DNA from: Juglans regia
Lineage: Eukaryota > Streptophyta > Magnoliopsida > Fagales > Juglandaceae
Assembly: GCF_001411555.2 (NCBI RefSeq)
Contig: NC_049911.1
Location: 1,116,001-1,180,000 of the forward strand
Length of the DNA stretch: 64,000 nucleotides
Direction: 5' to 3'
Shown here: in pieces, positions 48,902 to 62,600 of the stretch
Layout of the letters: each line of letters opens with the position of its first letter
Numbering within the stretch: position 1 is the first letter of the stretch
The notes under the pieces: model-generated
Told to the model about the DNA's origin: nothing
The model's database searches: none
What the model saw: the letters and a program-made list of their open reading frames with translations, nothing else
Made by a program: the position numbers and the translations under genes

Positions 48902-51062
48902 TCATCCTTGGAGACCAATAATACCTGCACAAAATACCGAGAGATAACATTAACATCATATGAACAAAAGGTGAAACCAAATTAAAAAACTAGGAAAAAC
49001 CACAATGTCCATTTTTTCAAAGATCAAAATAGACACAATACACTATATTTTCAGCCACAGAGAGGGAGAAAGAGCATAAGATACAACTAGAAATCTAAAG
49101 GATATTTCCCACCTACCCGGTTGGGCGCACCTAGCAACGATCAACCATAAAATTTCTACTCAATTTGCGCACCATTATCATCAATTATGTGATTGACCGT
49201 GTCTCTAGAAATACTAAAGAGCAGACTCTAAGCTAATATGGCAAATTTACATACCACAAGCTACTCGGCCACCAGCATTTCCAGTGCTTTTGCTAAGTTC
49301 ATGTCCCCCTGGACAAAAAACAATAAGAGATGAGCAAAAAATGACTGAAAAGATTTAACTACATGATAACGGTTATCTGTTATGGCAGGTTTGCCATAAC
49401 GGTTACCACATTTACAAAAGTAATTAAAAAATTGTTTTCGACCGGTGAGAGTGGACAACATTTACAAAAGTAATTAAAAAATATTTTTTTACAAGTATTT
49501 AACAAATATAGCTAGCAAATAAAATCACCAAAACTATTTTTTTTTTTATAAGTAAAAATATATATATATATATATCAATAGGCGTAACCAAGTACCCTGG
49601 ATGTATACAAGAGAGAGCACCTAGCCCATAATAGAGAGTCCCTAATGAACATCGCCCAAGTGGGAGACCAAAACTAATAATCAGTCAGTAAAACATACAG
49701 CCCCAGTCTACATGTACTACTCTAGGAATATACCTACTGCACCTTTTGAAGAATAGTCAAAAGCATCAAGGAAAATGGGAAAACTTCAATTACCAATTTC
49801 AATATTGGAAAATCAGTTCCTTAAATAGATCATTAAGGGGTGGCTATACTTCTAAAAAACAATTAAGGGGTGGCTATGACCAGCTGCTGTTGCTTTGGAG
49901 ACAAGCAATGCTTTCCAATACAATGCTCTTTTTGCCATAAATGTCAAGAATTAGAGTGACAGTGTTATTGCAAAATATGACAAACTTAAAAGGAGATATC
50001 AAAATGTCACATTTCTAAATTTACTATGCAACTAGAGCTTTAGCTTGAAGGGCTGACCCTTATCCCACAAAAAAGAAAAAGCCCTTACTCTCCCTTCTTG
50101 TTTACTAGAGGAAAACACAATAACCTCTTGCTTCTTTTCACTTTAGGACGACACAATTTACGAAATTCCATGGACACAGATCGTGACTAGAGAGGGATTT
50201 CTCAAAAAGTTACCCTTGCCAAGATCATCTACATCTTCATGGACAACAACGGCCCTTCCGATAATGGAATTTGGTCCAGAAAGCGGAATCTGCAATTTCT
50301 AAAGTGCATGAGTAAATAGGAACCAAAGAGATAAACAGTATGTAGAGTATGAAACACACCTGCTTGTCAGTTATTGTGATTTTGGCTGTGCCTGTATGAC
50401 AAGAGTCGTGTTGAGAGTGTTAGTGAGTAACAAGTGTAGTTACATTCTCTCTCAAGCCTTCTTATAAGTCAACTAACATATACAAAAACGTAAATAGTAT
50501 AACATGATCGAATCTAATGATTGGGAAGCCATCAATGAACAGGTTGAAGACTGTAGAGACAAAGCAACACATACCATCCGCACCAGCAGTGATATTTCCC
50601 AGATCACCAGCATGACGATTCTCATCCTCTGGAGCACCATGCTCTTTGCCAGCAGGGTTGAAATGTGGTCCTACAAGCAGGTAGATAAAAAATGTAACAA
50701 CAAAAGGGAATGTATGTGGAACAAAGTGGGGTTTAATCGGGTTTCCCCTGGATGATTTACATTCAAAGAAACAAGCATTATATCTTAGAACAATACCAGT
50801 TGACAAGCAACCATTTGTCGTGTCCCCAAGTGCATGAACATGGAAGCCATGGTGACCAGGCTTAAGGCCAGAAACATTTCCAGTTACTGTAGTAGAGCCT
50901 GAAAATTATGGAACAAAAATGATTAGTTTAAATAGGAAAATAGCAATCTACATACCCTGAATGATCAGACAGGATATTGAAGTTACCATCAGCTTCTTGC
51001 GTGAAGTAAATAGTACCCTTGACATCGTTACTGTTTCCAAGAACAGCCACAGCCTTCACCAT
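48902..51062 (-). CDS. SOD1: Cu/Zn superoxide dismutase, cytosolic type (7 coding exons, 152 aa)
   Basis: Dismutates superoxide to O2 and H2O2 with a Cu/Zn centre. Exons on the minus strand: 51062-50987, 50898-50797, 50670-50575, 50391-50360, 50289-50214, 49308-49255, 48924-48902; all GT-AG, 459 nt. Metal ligands are visible in [15 protein letters not shown] (H46, H48 type), [20 protein letters not shown] with HAGDLGN (bridging H63, then H71, H80, D83 type) and [15 protein letters not shown] (H120 type). The disulfide cysteines are in NGC and RVACG. The protein starts [16 protein letters not shown] and ends IIGLQG. It has no transit peptide and no C-terminal AKL, so cytosol rather than plastid or peroxisome. 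Length is exactly the family norm for the cytosolic enzyme (CSD1 in Arabidopsis). Intact. Confidence 0.97.
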
Positions 51063-51066
51063 TGTT

Positions 51067-52055
51067 CTATGTGATCTAAATGAGACAGACTGTCAGGGCA
51101 ATTTAACATAAGACGACCCTAAAAAGGAAATTGGAGGGCAAACTAGATTTAGAAAGAAAATACAACTAATAAAAAGGTTAATCTAGAACGATACGAAAGC
51201 TGAATTGCTCAAAGTATGCTTGGGTTATGGTTTTTGGACTCACAAACCCTATTTGATTATATTCAGGTAACCAAAAAGAAGGTTCAATTTGGGATAATCT
51301 AAATCTTGAATGGTCATTTATTTTTGGCAGGAAACCTATTCTAAACAACAGAAAATTGAAAAATATAATAGCAGTCTCTAGTTTGAAGCTAGCAAACAGG
51401 TGTCTAGCACATATCCCGAAAGAGAATCCACTTGGTTTAAGATAAGCAAAAAAACCAAAAAAAAAAAAAAAAATGAAATGAGCGGAAAAGCATAAAAAAT
51501 AGCTAGACCATTCTATTCCTAAGCAAAAAATTAGACTTAGCTTATATGAACATATGGTCCAATTGAGGTGAGTATTTATTTATTTTTTTAGCAGTAGAAT
51601 GCAAAATATATGATATATATGGGTTGCTTTATTCACTCCAGTTTTTTTATTACATCCACATTCCAACAAAAGAGTACAACAAAAGAACTATACAAAACCG
51701 AAGTGAAAATAAAGAGAATATAAGGGATGAATCAGATCACAAGAATCGAAAAGGCATCTAATCAAGAGCTGATGCTATATCTATGAAAAATGATAAAATT
51801 CACAAACTTAAGCACATACTCCGATATAACTTCCTCAAAAGTCAAATTGACGAAACAGGAACAGTGATATTAACAAGAAAAAGAAGTAGATCTCGAGATC
51901 AAAAGAAAATCCAGCTAAATTCGGGAAAGAGAAATTTTTCTTAAGAATCGGATTAAAATAAACAAAACCCAGATCATTAAAGAACAATCTAAACCAAAGA
52001 GTGGAAAAACCCGGAGTGAAAAAATACAGAAACCGGTGAGAGTTTCAGAGCTCAC
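51067..52055 (-). other. Putative SOD 5' UTR intron
   Basis: On the minus strand the donor GTGAGCTC begins at 52055 after a GA-rich leader; the acceptor CACATAG ends at 51067, five bases before the ATG. Leader introns are known in plant CSD genes. The interior is AT-rich and no exon is seen in it. Confidence 0.6.
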
Positions 52056-52459
52056 CCCAGAACACCCCTCGAGAGCTTAGCTGAGAGATAAGAGTGAGAG
52101 AGAGCGGAGGAAGAATCTGATCTCAAGCGGAAATGTCGTGCTGACCGCTGATAATTATAGAGATCAGTGTGAGTGTGAAAAAATTAAAAATATATGGGCA
52201 AGTGAGTCGACACGCTGAGCCAGTGGCGTTTATTCTAGGTTGTTCCTTGAACTACCCACTTTTTGGATTGGGGTGTAAATGGTAATTAACTCTTAAGTTT
52301 GGTAGAACGAGTTTGAGTTTGACCAGTTGGTGCGTGGCACTCGTAAATGGGCTGGGCTCAATGCTTTGTCGTCTCAGATTTATGGGCTACCCACTAAAAA
52401 GGTTGAACAAATAAATAAATAAATAAAAAGTGTTTCCATTTTGTTATTTTTGCCTAAAA

Positions 52460-52642
52460 CCTATGTTTCCATGCGATAGATGAGATAAGTTAAAATTAAA
52501 GTTAAAAATTAAATAAAATATATTTTTTTAATATTATTTTTATTTTAAAATTTTAAAAAATTAAATTTTTTATTTTATTTTATATAAAAATTTAAAAAAA
52601 TTATAATAATTATATGAAATAAATTGTAAAAACAAACGAGGC
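52460..52642. mobile_element. Tourist-like MITE upstream of SOD
   Basis: Starts CCTATGTTTCCATGCGATAG and ends TTGTAAAAACAAACGAGG. The interior GATGAGATAAG plus AT-rich block is shared with 44191 and 36603. Confidence 0.6.
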
Positions 52643-53119
52643 GAAAAAGGACAAGCCGTCTCCATCACTGGCAATACATGAGCCTTGTGCATGTCGATCT
52701 TATCTATTTGCGGCAAAATCACCAAAACTAACCACTGTAGTGCTCCATCAACTGCAGCTCCACATCCCATCAATTCAATTACAAATAAATCATATTTTTT
52801 GGCAGTTCCCTCCTTGGCTTTCTTTGTCAAGGAATATTTTAGTTTTTAGTTTTAGAAAATTTCTGTTCTAAAATCATGATTTTGTTCAGAACCTCCTCGC
52901 CCTTTCTTCCATTATTGATTTAAATTAAGGTATTTATGATTGAAAAACACATTTGTGCTGCAAATCATCCATTTTTAATCTAAATTTAGCCATGAAGCTG
53001 AGATAGGAATAAGTCAAAATCTCTCAGACCCTGGATAAGGATGGCATGGCTTGGTAAAGACAAGGATTTAATTTATTGCATTGTGATCCATCATCACAGC
53101 ACAACTTCTTTGCTCCACT

Positions 53120-53465
53120 TTTATATATATATAAATCAACATCAATTTATAAGTTTAGTTTTGTAGACTAAACATTTCTCTAATACAATAATTGAAATGA
53201 CGCGTAACCATTAGTTTCAAATACTCATAATTTGACACGACCCGAATATGACCCGTGAACGCAAATTGCCACCTCTACTACAAGAGCAAACTTACAAACT
53301 AATGTGAATCAATTTGAAACGTCAGATCTATTTTATTATAAAATATCTTTACAACCTGACGTACCATATCAATCCACATCAATGTGTAAATTTACTTTTA
53401 AATGATTTCTTTGCAAACCAAACATCTCTCTAATACAATAAGTGAAATGACCGCGTAACGACTAT
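53120..53465. repeat. Imperfect direct repeat block
   Basis: AAACATTTCTCTAATACAAT and AATTGAAATGACGCGTAAC near 53170-53215 recur near 53420-53465 as AAACATCTCTCTAATACAAT and AAGTGAAATGACCGCGTAAC. Both are preceded by CATCAAT...AAGTTTA/AAATTTA. Unit spacing is about 250 bp. Confidence 0.7.
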
Positions 53466-53612
53466 GGATAATCTAACACAAATAGTCAATGAAGGAATGA
53501 GATGTGCTTCACAATATGCAGCCTAGGGAATGCTCTCTCCTTTGTTTAACAAGTGAACACAGAGGAGTATAGGTTCTCTCAAACATCAATTTCTGTAAAG
53601 TTACAATGTGTA

Positions 53613-56600
53613 TTAGAAGTTAGACTGACTATATGGCTTAGAGGTGGATTCTTGCTCGAGCCACTTGCGAGATTGTTCCCATAGTTGGGTTTCAATACCT
53701 AGCTTCCTGAGCTCCAGAAGGCCACGCTCAACTGTGCATGTATCATAGATTAATCAAATTCCAGATTCATAATCTATAGGAAAGACTAATAAAAAACATC
53801 ATATTAGGGGACCAAGACATAAATGGGACTCCTTCCAAATCTCACAAAAAGCCTGACAATTTTCAGATTGGAGGAGTTATGTGGGGAAAGAATCTGAAGT
53901 TCAGTCCAAAGATTGTAATATTTAAGGTACCAAAAGAAAAGTAACATTGTTGAACAACCCTGTGAACAAGAGAGTGAAAGAGAATACCATCAACTGCATC
54001 GTGTGAAGTAAGTGATGAGTTTGTGTTATGGTTGATCCAGAATTGCAAACGCTCATCTGCTATGTCTGTTTCCAGCCCATGGTTTTTTGCTCTTCTCCAG
54101 AAATATTTAAGCCAAGCCTACAAGAACATGACAGTGATCCAAGAAGCCATTCAACTTCAAAAGAAAATTGTGGTTAGGAGCTCTTTGAATTATATGCAAG
54201 ACCTCCTCCTAATCATGCCCATCAAGTTATTCCTTAACCAAACTTCAAAAGATAAATGGAGATCCCTGATATATGCCAATTGATTTAACCACCCTTCTAA
54301 ATCATTTTATTCTGGTCGTAAGTTCCCAATATAGGGATACAACATAAACATATAAAGGCAAAACTTTTTTCTCTTCCACTCAGGAAAATTGATCCCTAAC
54401 AATAACTTCGTTTCTCCGACCATAAAGAAAAATTGACAAATAGGGTTGAAAAAGCAAAGTCCTTCACACATTCTCAGGGTCACACTAAATATCTAAAATG
54501 GGTTAGTATAATCATTTTAAAGGGCGGGTTATAAGTAATTTTGAACAGTTATCAGGGGAAAAAGAATAATAAGAAGGTTTTGTGTCAGTAACACAATCAC
54601 CATTACCACCCATTATAGCAAAATCCAAATAAGATAATCTAATCCAGCCAATAGGAAAAAACATGCACCATACCGATCCTTCCCCCACTTTTGATATTTC
54701 CTTTTTCATGCACATTTCTAATTTTCTGCAACTACATAGCCCTCCAACTTGCACCATTTTTAGAGCATTCAAGATAATGCCGTGTACATAGAGGGAGGAA
54801 AGAAACGGTCAAATTTGACAGGTAAAATTTAAACCTTACGTACAATGCTCTAATTTTTCTAGTTATCCTACTTTCTCGCTATTAGTTAGTTAGCCCTTCC
54901 CTGCTACCAAACATGCAACCTGACATTTCAAAACTCCCATGAATGAATTGTAGAAACAAGAAAAGAGTTCAAAGCAGTGATAAAAAAAAAAAAAAAAGAA
55001 GCACTGAAGGTACTTTGTTGATAATCTAACGAAGAAACTCTGTATGAGAACCAAGATACATAAAGACGATACAGTGAACAAACTCATTGCATTTTTCAAT
55101 CCAAATAATAATTTTGAACCATAAAGGTGTTGCCATACCTGCTTAAAAAGCACCTCTTCGCATTCCTCTGGGCTCAATTCTGGGAGAAAATACAGTTATT
55201 TTAGATGATACTTGTAACATCTTTATATAAACAAAGAGATGAAAAATCCAACACCGACATTGTATGAGCAGTAAGGTTCATGTAGACAAGGTTACAAGTG
55301 ACAACCATAATCATAGGAGATCAGAAACTCTGCTACTACAAATACGTGTACTAATATGGGGAAAAAATAAGTGCCACACATTGTTTTAACTAAGAAAAGA
55401 AACGAACCTTGTAAATAGACTTGAAACAAAAAAACAAGTAAATGACAAAATAATGTATATTCACACAATGAGCTTATTTAAATTGTATGGGTCTTCAATC
55501 AGCATGAACAAAAACACGGCCAATTTAGATTAATCCAATAGGTGGTGAATTTTAAATAAGAAGTACAAGGCTTTCTATGTATGCACAATTGAGACATTAA
55601 GCACCTTTCTATCTGGTGAATGCAATGTGCAAAATGAAGCATTTATCTGATCATGAAGTCCCCAATCTCAATCTTTTTGCATAAAATCAGTTTATATATT
55701 CTCGATCTTGCAAAAGCTTTAACTAAAATTAAAAGAGTGGAGTGATATAAACTTACCAAATGCTTCAAACTGTCCTTCAGATGCTAGCTTTACCTCTTCT
55801 ACACCCAAATCAAGAGGTAGGAAAGAAACTTGTTAGACAACCAGAAGTCACTTTTTATGATATTTAAAGACAAGCAGAGCGATCAGTGTGATTAAGCGAG
55901 CAATCATGCTTTTCTGGGTTCTGGCCTATACAGATCAGGTTGTTTTGTTTGGAGGGCCATTGGTGGGATCCTGTTTTCTTTGTCTGTTAAGCCTTACATC
56001 TATGGTTTTTTATTTAGTAAACAAAAAAATCATTTATGTAACATCATGGGAATAGTCAGTGCTAGAAGTCAGTCCGCCAAACAGCTACCCAGTCTCTGTC
56101 AAATTTTCCTTGTTCTCACACAATATTCCTTAAGTTTCTAGTGAAGTCCACATACCATAGACAATCACATGAGATTCATAAAGACATCAGTCGTGGAACA
56201 AGAAGAAAATACAACCTAAATGATTGCTTCTTATAAAAGTCATTTGCTTGCATAGACAACCAGCAGTTGGATTATGTAGTTCAAAATCTAACTGACCCTT
56301 TTACTGATGGGATGCAAACCGTTCGTTGTCCAAAATACACGGAATGTGTACTGGAGAAGATCTCCTTTAGAAGAATTTGAAAATGCAATGAACATGAAAA
56401 ACAACAGTTTCTTTGAACATAATCGATTATCCTATTATTTTCTGGCCAAAAGGAGAGAAAAAAAGGGATAATTATAAAGCAATAATTAGTTCACACCTGA
56501 GACCCCATATCTCAGTGAACTCGGTCGCCGATTTTGAGCCATTGCAAGAGCCACTGCTTCCTCCACCTTTCAAATAATACATTAAAAAAATCTGGTTATA

Positions 56601-59600
56601 AGAAACTGTTTTAAATATAAATATAAGAAACAATCAACGAATCTGACACAAATGGTAGTTAAAAAAATGGCAGTTCTTTTTTGCCTAAATTGGCTTACAG
56701 ATAAACTGATGAGAAAAAAACCCAAAGTTAAATTTTCATCAATTCGCTAAAACGAAAAGTCCCAACATTTGGATCCTTAGGCAAACTCCTTAGAGATATC
56801 TGCACTAATTGCATGCAAATTTAAACTTAAAAAGAATCTATTACAGATTGAAGGTCCAATTGTTTACTATTAGTTACTAAACAATCTCTAAAACGTTAGA
56901 ACTTAAATTTTTGTCATGACTAGAGAGCTAGTATAAGGTGTTTCAAAAGAATCACAAGCAACTTAATAAGTGACACATTATATAGCAACGTTCAGATATT
57001 GATTGGATAAGGCATTTATCTTGTCTAATAAAAAGAGAGAATAATGTTAACAGTAGAAAGAATAAATTTAATTTGCCACTTTGGGAGCGTGACTCACTTT
57101 TTTGAGTGAAACATGCAACTGTTTTAAAGTGTCAAGTAAGAAGGCAGAAAGCTAGAGGCAAAAGAGGCAGTGTATGAAACTTAGCTGTCCATTATTAGGA
57201 CATACATATCTTTCTTTGGGTACTCCCCATCAAGCAGTACAGAAAGCAGATTCATGGAAACTGCAGATTTTCACGTGCACTTATCGGTTGTGAAGACTTT
57301 CAGGAGAAGACAGATGATATTCACAAACATGCCAAACTATGAAGAGCAAGGATATGACCAGAAACCTTTAGTGAAGCCAGTTCCCGAAGACCTTTCTCAA
57401 CTACAAGCATGTTCTCAATATTCCCATCTCCAGAAAGTTCATTCAAATCACATGGAACTTTCTCTCTTTCCTCTAAATCATCATTTGCTGATTAGCATGG
57501 AGATCAAATAAAGACAATGAGTCAAACTAAGGTATAATGAATGTGTACAACAAATAAAAAAGCAATGGAGAAAATCCATTATAATCAAAACATGCAGAAA
57601 AAAATGAAAGACAAATGAGAAGGCATTTGAAAAACTTCTTACGGATCTCCTCCTTGGCTTTCTGTCCAGCAGCTAATACAACATCCACAGGCAGAGAGAC
57701 TAAAGACGACCAGTACTCATATCTTGCTCCAGCAATCTCTGCGTGAATACCTGCCAACAGTTACAAGTGCCCAACAGTCACCAAAGAAGTTTTCATGCTA
57801 AATGTGCTCAAATTCATTAATACATTAGAAGGCATAACAGTAACTTCATGAATTAATTCTCTCTATTTAAACATTTTCCCCATAATATCACATCAATAGG
57901 AAAGCTACCATTCGAGTAGGACCCAAAGCATCTAACCACAAAATGAAGTTTCACCAATATAACTTCACAAGTGAAGAGAACATAGACTGCATTTTTAACC
58001 TTTGTAAGGGCTGCAGGGTCACACCGAGTAACTGTTAAAGAACATGGTTTGTTGATTTGTACAGTATATTAGACTAGAGGAGCTATCAACCTAACTTCTC
58101 ATGACTTAAATGCATTCTACCCACTTTCTAAGGGCTCGTTTGGTTCCTTGACTTTACTTAGCTCAGCTGAGTTCGGTTCAGGTTTATACCTCTTCTAATA
58201 TCCAAACACTCAACTCTCAAATCACTAAACTCATCTCAACTCAACACCTCTTTACACATGAGACCCACAACCTTTTTCAACTTCCCATAAATACATCTAA
58301 ACCCATCTGAACATCCAAACACATCTGAACTCATCTTAGGCGGACCCCACAAAACTCACTACTATTCATAGGGAATTCAACTCAGCTCAGCATCTAAACG
58401 CAGCCTAAATGATCTATTGTGGATATCTAGATCTTCACTTTGGTCAGTGGCAAGCAAGTATTGCTATTAGTTTAAGCTTTGGGGGCATTTACTGAAGCAA
58501 CTTCTAGAAGGCTTAAATTCCAAAGATATGTTTACTTAACTTTTTTGAGCAATTTTAAACTTGAGAAATTTTAGACAGGGATATGTACATCTCACAATTC
58601 TAGGATAAAATTGAACAGAGAATATCGAAACTTAGTGCCCTTAAGCTTACAAGTGTAGTCAACTTAAGCAACTTAGCGAAGCCATAATCTCAATTTATTG
58701 GGATCTGTGATTGATACTCATCAACTAAATCGGGTGGGTTTGTTCCTTTCCAACATTCTATTTTATACAAATACTATCTGTTTTGTCCTCATTCATAAAT
58801 CCTTTTCCACTACCGTTATTTAAAGGTACTTTTGGCAAATGAGATAAGATGAGAAATTCTCAAAACTTCTCACAATTTCCTTCCCAAACATCACTCAAAT
58901 ACAAAATACTTTTCAATTTTAAATTTTCAACTTTTTCATCTAATCATTCATCTAATCATTACAACTTTTACAACCTTCAAAATAAAACACAAAAATCAAT
59001 ACAAATTTTTCAAATTTCAAAACAAAAATAATATTAAACCATTTCTCTCACCTTTCCCAAAAATAATATTAAACCATTTCTCTCCCATTCCCAACTTTTT
59101 CTCTCTCATTTCCCAAAACCTAATAAATCATTTTAACTAAAACAATTTCATTATTATTCACAAACAATTTCACTACTATTCACATAGTTCTGAGACACTC
59201 CAAGTGTCCAAACAAGCCCTTAGACCTCCCTCATGCAACCGAACATGGAAATAATCTTTCTGTAAGATCAAATGCATCACGCCATGAATTTGGAATGACC
59301 AAACAACTAAGTAAAATATATGTTCCTTGGCCCTTGCTCGGAAAAGAAAGGGGTGGGATGTTAGAGTAAGTCATATGTTCAAGTTTTGCTCAGAATATAA
59401 AAAATTGCAAACTATATGTATACCTAATGCAAAAAGGTTGCCATTTAGACAAAGATTAAACATGGAAAATTTGAAGTTATGTAGAACTTTACCATGTCGA
59501 ACACATAAATTCCAATAATGAGCAAGCCAACACCTCTTCAGAACAACTTCTTCCTATAAAAGAAACCACAAATCACGTTCTAACTCGTGGAGTTTTAAGG

Positions 59601-62600
59601 AAACCAATATTGCAAATATAAGGTAAGAATTGAAAATAGACCATCTCTTCCTGAGTCAATATCATTCTCTGAGTCATAACTTGAAGTGATTTTAGCTCAC
59701 ATTCAGCTTCGTGCAGCTGCTCCAAAGCAGATGTTGCCTCATCCCTTGCATTCTGAGTCAAAGTTCAAGGGAAAGTGTAAACTTAAATACACAGGACATT
59801 GCTATTCCCCAGTAAATAATGATAGGTATAAAATAAAAGAAAGAACCAAACATACAAGCTAGAAGTTCGGGATACCTCAGCTTCTGTCCGGAGGGCAACA
59901 GTCTCAGTACCAACAACATGAGTTTGTGCAGCAACTCTCAGGGCAGCCTGCAATGAAAACTGTGGTCATATACCATCTCATTGACAAACTGAATGATGTT
60001 AGACTTCAAAACAGAGAGAAAAGAGATTGCTGTCTACAACATGGCAATCAATTAAACAAACAAGCATCAACCATGTGATATAGCAAAAATGAGACAAAAT
60101 CCTTGGAAATAGTATACAATATGATATAGAGTATTTGTACGTCATGTTCTGTCCATTTTAAAACTTAAAAAAAAAAATAGTTCAATTACTAGGATACACT
60201 CATACACCATATCAAAATCTTGTTTGTGCCCAAGTTCCGAGGGTCTGTTCTGTTCTTTATTGATCAGATTTCTTCTGTAATGTATCCTAATAATTGATAT
60301 GGTTCTAAGGATTTTACTAGTAGTGTCAACTTGTTCTTCATAATCTATCAAGCATGTTGTGGACTTTTGCACAACTAGATTTTTTAATTAATTAAATATG
60401 TATACAAATAGCACGGTGCATGACACATACTGTAAGGAGGGATTCTCAACTTGTTGATGTTTTGGCTTTCAATTATATCTTTTAAGATTTATATAACAGC
60501 TGTAAGTGAAATTGTGAAGATCATTTTATTATATCTATGGTTGTTCAATCAAAAATTTTGAAGCACATCGTTAAGACTTGTAATAACACTATTTTCCTGT
60601 CTTTTTCCCCAAACAAAAAAATAATAATTAAATATGTTAACAACCAAAAGTGATATAATTCAAAAAGTGATATAATTCAGCAACTCCCAGATAAAGCAGC
60701 TTATGAATGGTGAGGTTGGTATACCTTTGAAAAGAAAGCTTGAGCCATCACAGAAAGGACAGAAAATACTTCTTCACAAAAAGAGTGTGGTATACTGGTG
60801 AAAATAAAGCGTTCATTTGAGAAGTAAAGAGTGCTCCATATTTATATGAACAGGCTGCCTGTTGTGTTGTGTGTAAAGAGTCTAATAGCATAAACTAAAG
60901 AATATGTGTGCCATGGGTCCATGTCTGGATTCAGTATCCCAAATGAATTAAGATGTGCAGAATATATGCATAGTGATTTGGTAGCATAAAATGCATACAA
61001 GAACATTTAAGTGCCCAATACTCTATATTTTAAGTAAATGAATTGTCAGAAATTATATGATTAATATACGCTTGCAGAATTTTGTGTGGTGTAGAGATAA
61101 CAATGGTCTTAGCACCACAAACCTCCCTTTGCTGCAGGGCTGCCTCCTTTCTGAGGAGTAAAAAACATAGAGAATTAGTATAAAGAAAACATAGCAAAAT
61201 TCACAACTAAAAATGAGCCTTGAGCTTGCCTGCTTAAAAGGCGGGCTTCTAAAGTTACACCTTCTCCAAGAGTAGCAATCTAAAGAAAAGCATATAAACA
61301 ATTAAAGGGAAAATAGATCCCATTGAGACTAGAATTGCATAACTATAAGCAAATTGAACACACAAACATGCAACATAAGACTTGGAAGGATAATAATTAG
61401 GAATCATAATATTAAGTACATCTAAAATTCATACAGAAATTAGTCATCCATTAAGTACAAGAATAAATAACTTCTTATAGACATGAATAACATATGAACA
61501 CCATGTTTCTATGTGCTTTCAAGATATATAGTTTCAAAAAAGCACTTACTAAAATAGGGCCAAATCTATTTAAGGATTAAGCTATGCCCATCATAGGTCT
61601 ATTTCTCTGTATTCATGTATATAGACTAGTGCATCATCTATGCCCATGCAGTTGTCTCTTATTTATTCAGATAATTACAACAAATGGGTGGATGCAACAA
61701 AAGTGAAAATAATGCAGCAATCCAAAACACTTGCTCACTTAAATACCACAAAGAAAAAAAATGACATTTTGTTACTTATACACATCCTCTAATTGGTTGT
61801 CCCACTCACTACAAACAATGAGAAATGTTATTCCAAAGCATTTTATCATCATTCCCTAATGTGCCAGCAAACAATTGGAAAACTATGTTACTTTTCACTT
61901 ATCTAAAAACAAATTTGATGCTGTATCAGGAGATGATGAAAGGATGATGGTTAAAAGGCTTGTAAATATTACTTTTCATAACCAATTACCTGTTTCTCAA
62001 GTTGCCGAGCTCTCACCTCTGCTTCCTCAAGCCTCTCCTCTGCAAGTCGCAGCTGAAGAAGCACATTTTTTTGGCACATATCAGAATATGTGACCAAAAT
62101 AAATCTATGATACATGATCTATATCAGACCATGGGGACACTATAATTCTCTGCCCAAAATAACATCTTTTGCTGAATGAATGCTGCTGCAACAGCAATAT
62201 TCACATGACAAGTGCTCAGTTTGATCATAAAGATAATTTGGAGATTACTATTGCAGCATTCCCCAAACAAACATTAACCAAGAGCCAAAGAGAATTGGTT
62301 TGATGTGAACGAGTAAAATATGATTCTCCTTAAAATAAAGCATTGTTACTAAAGCTAGAGTAAAACATATTTACAATACAAGCAAAAACGAAGTGCAAAA
62401 TGATGTTGGCATCACCTTTTCGAGTAAACTTCCATTTTCTTCCTGTAGCATATCAACCTGCAATGGAATTGATACCTCATTAATAGATTTTCAATAAAGA
62501 TACAAAATTTTCGCAATGTATCCCAATTGCAAAGGCTAATTGCAAAATGAAGTGCATTAAGCAACTTTCAGGCATTACAATTCAAGTCGATAAATAACCA

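Larger units (their letters stand above)
52140..53612. other. SOD promoter and SCD2-like 3' flank
   Basis: No gene. It contains a MITE at 52460-52642 and an imperfect duplicated block (see 53120-53465). Tandem ATAAATAA near 52415. Confidence 0.5.
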
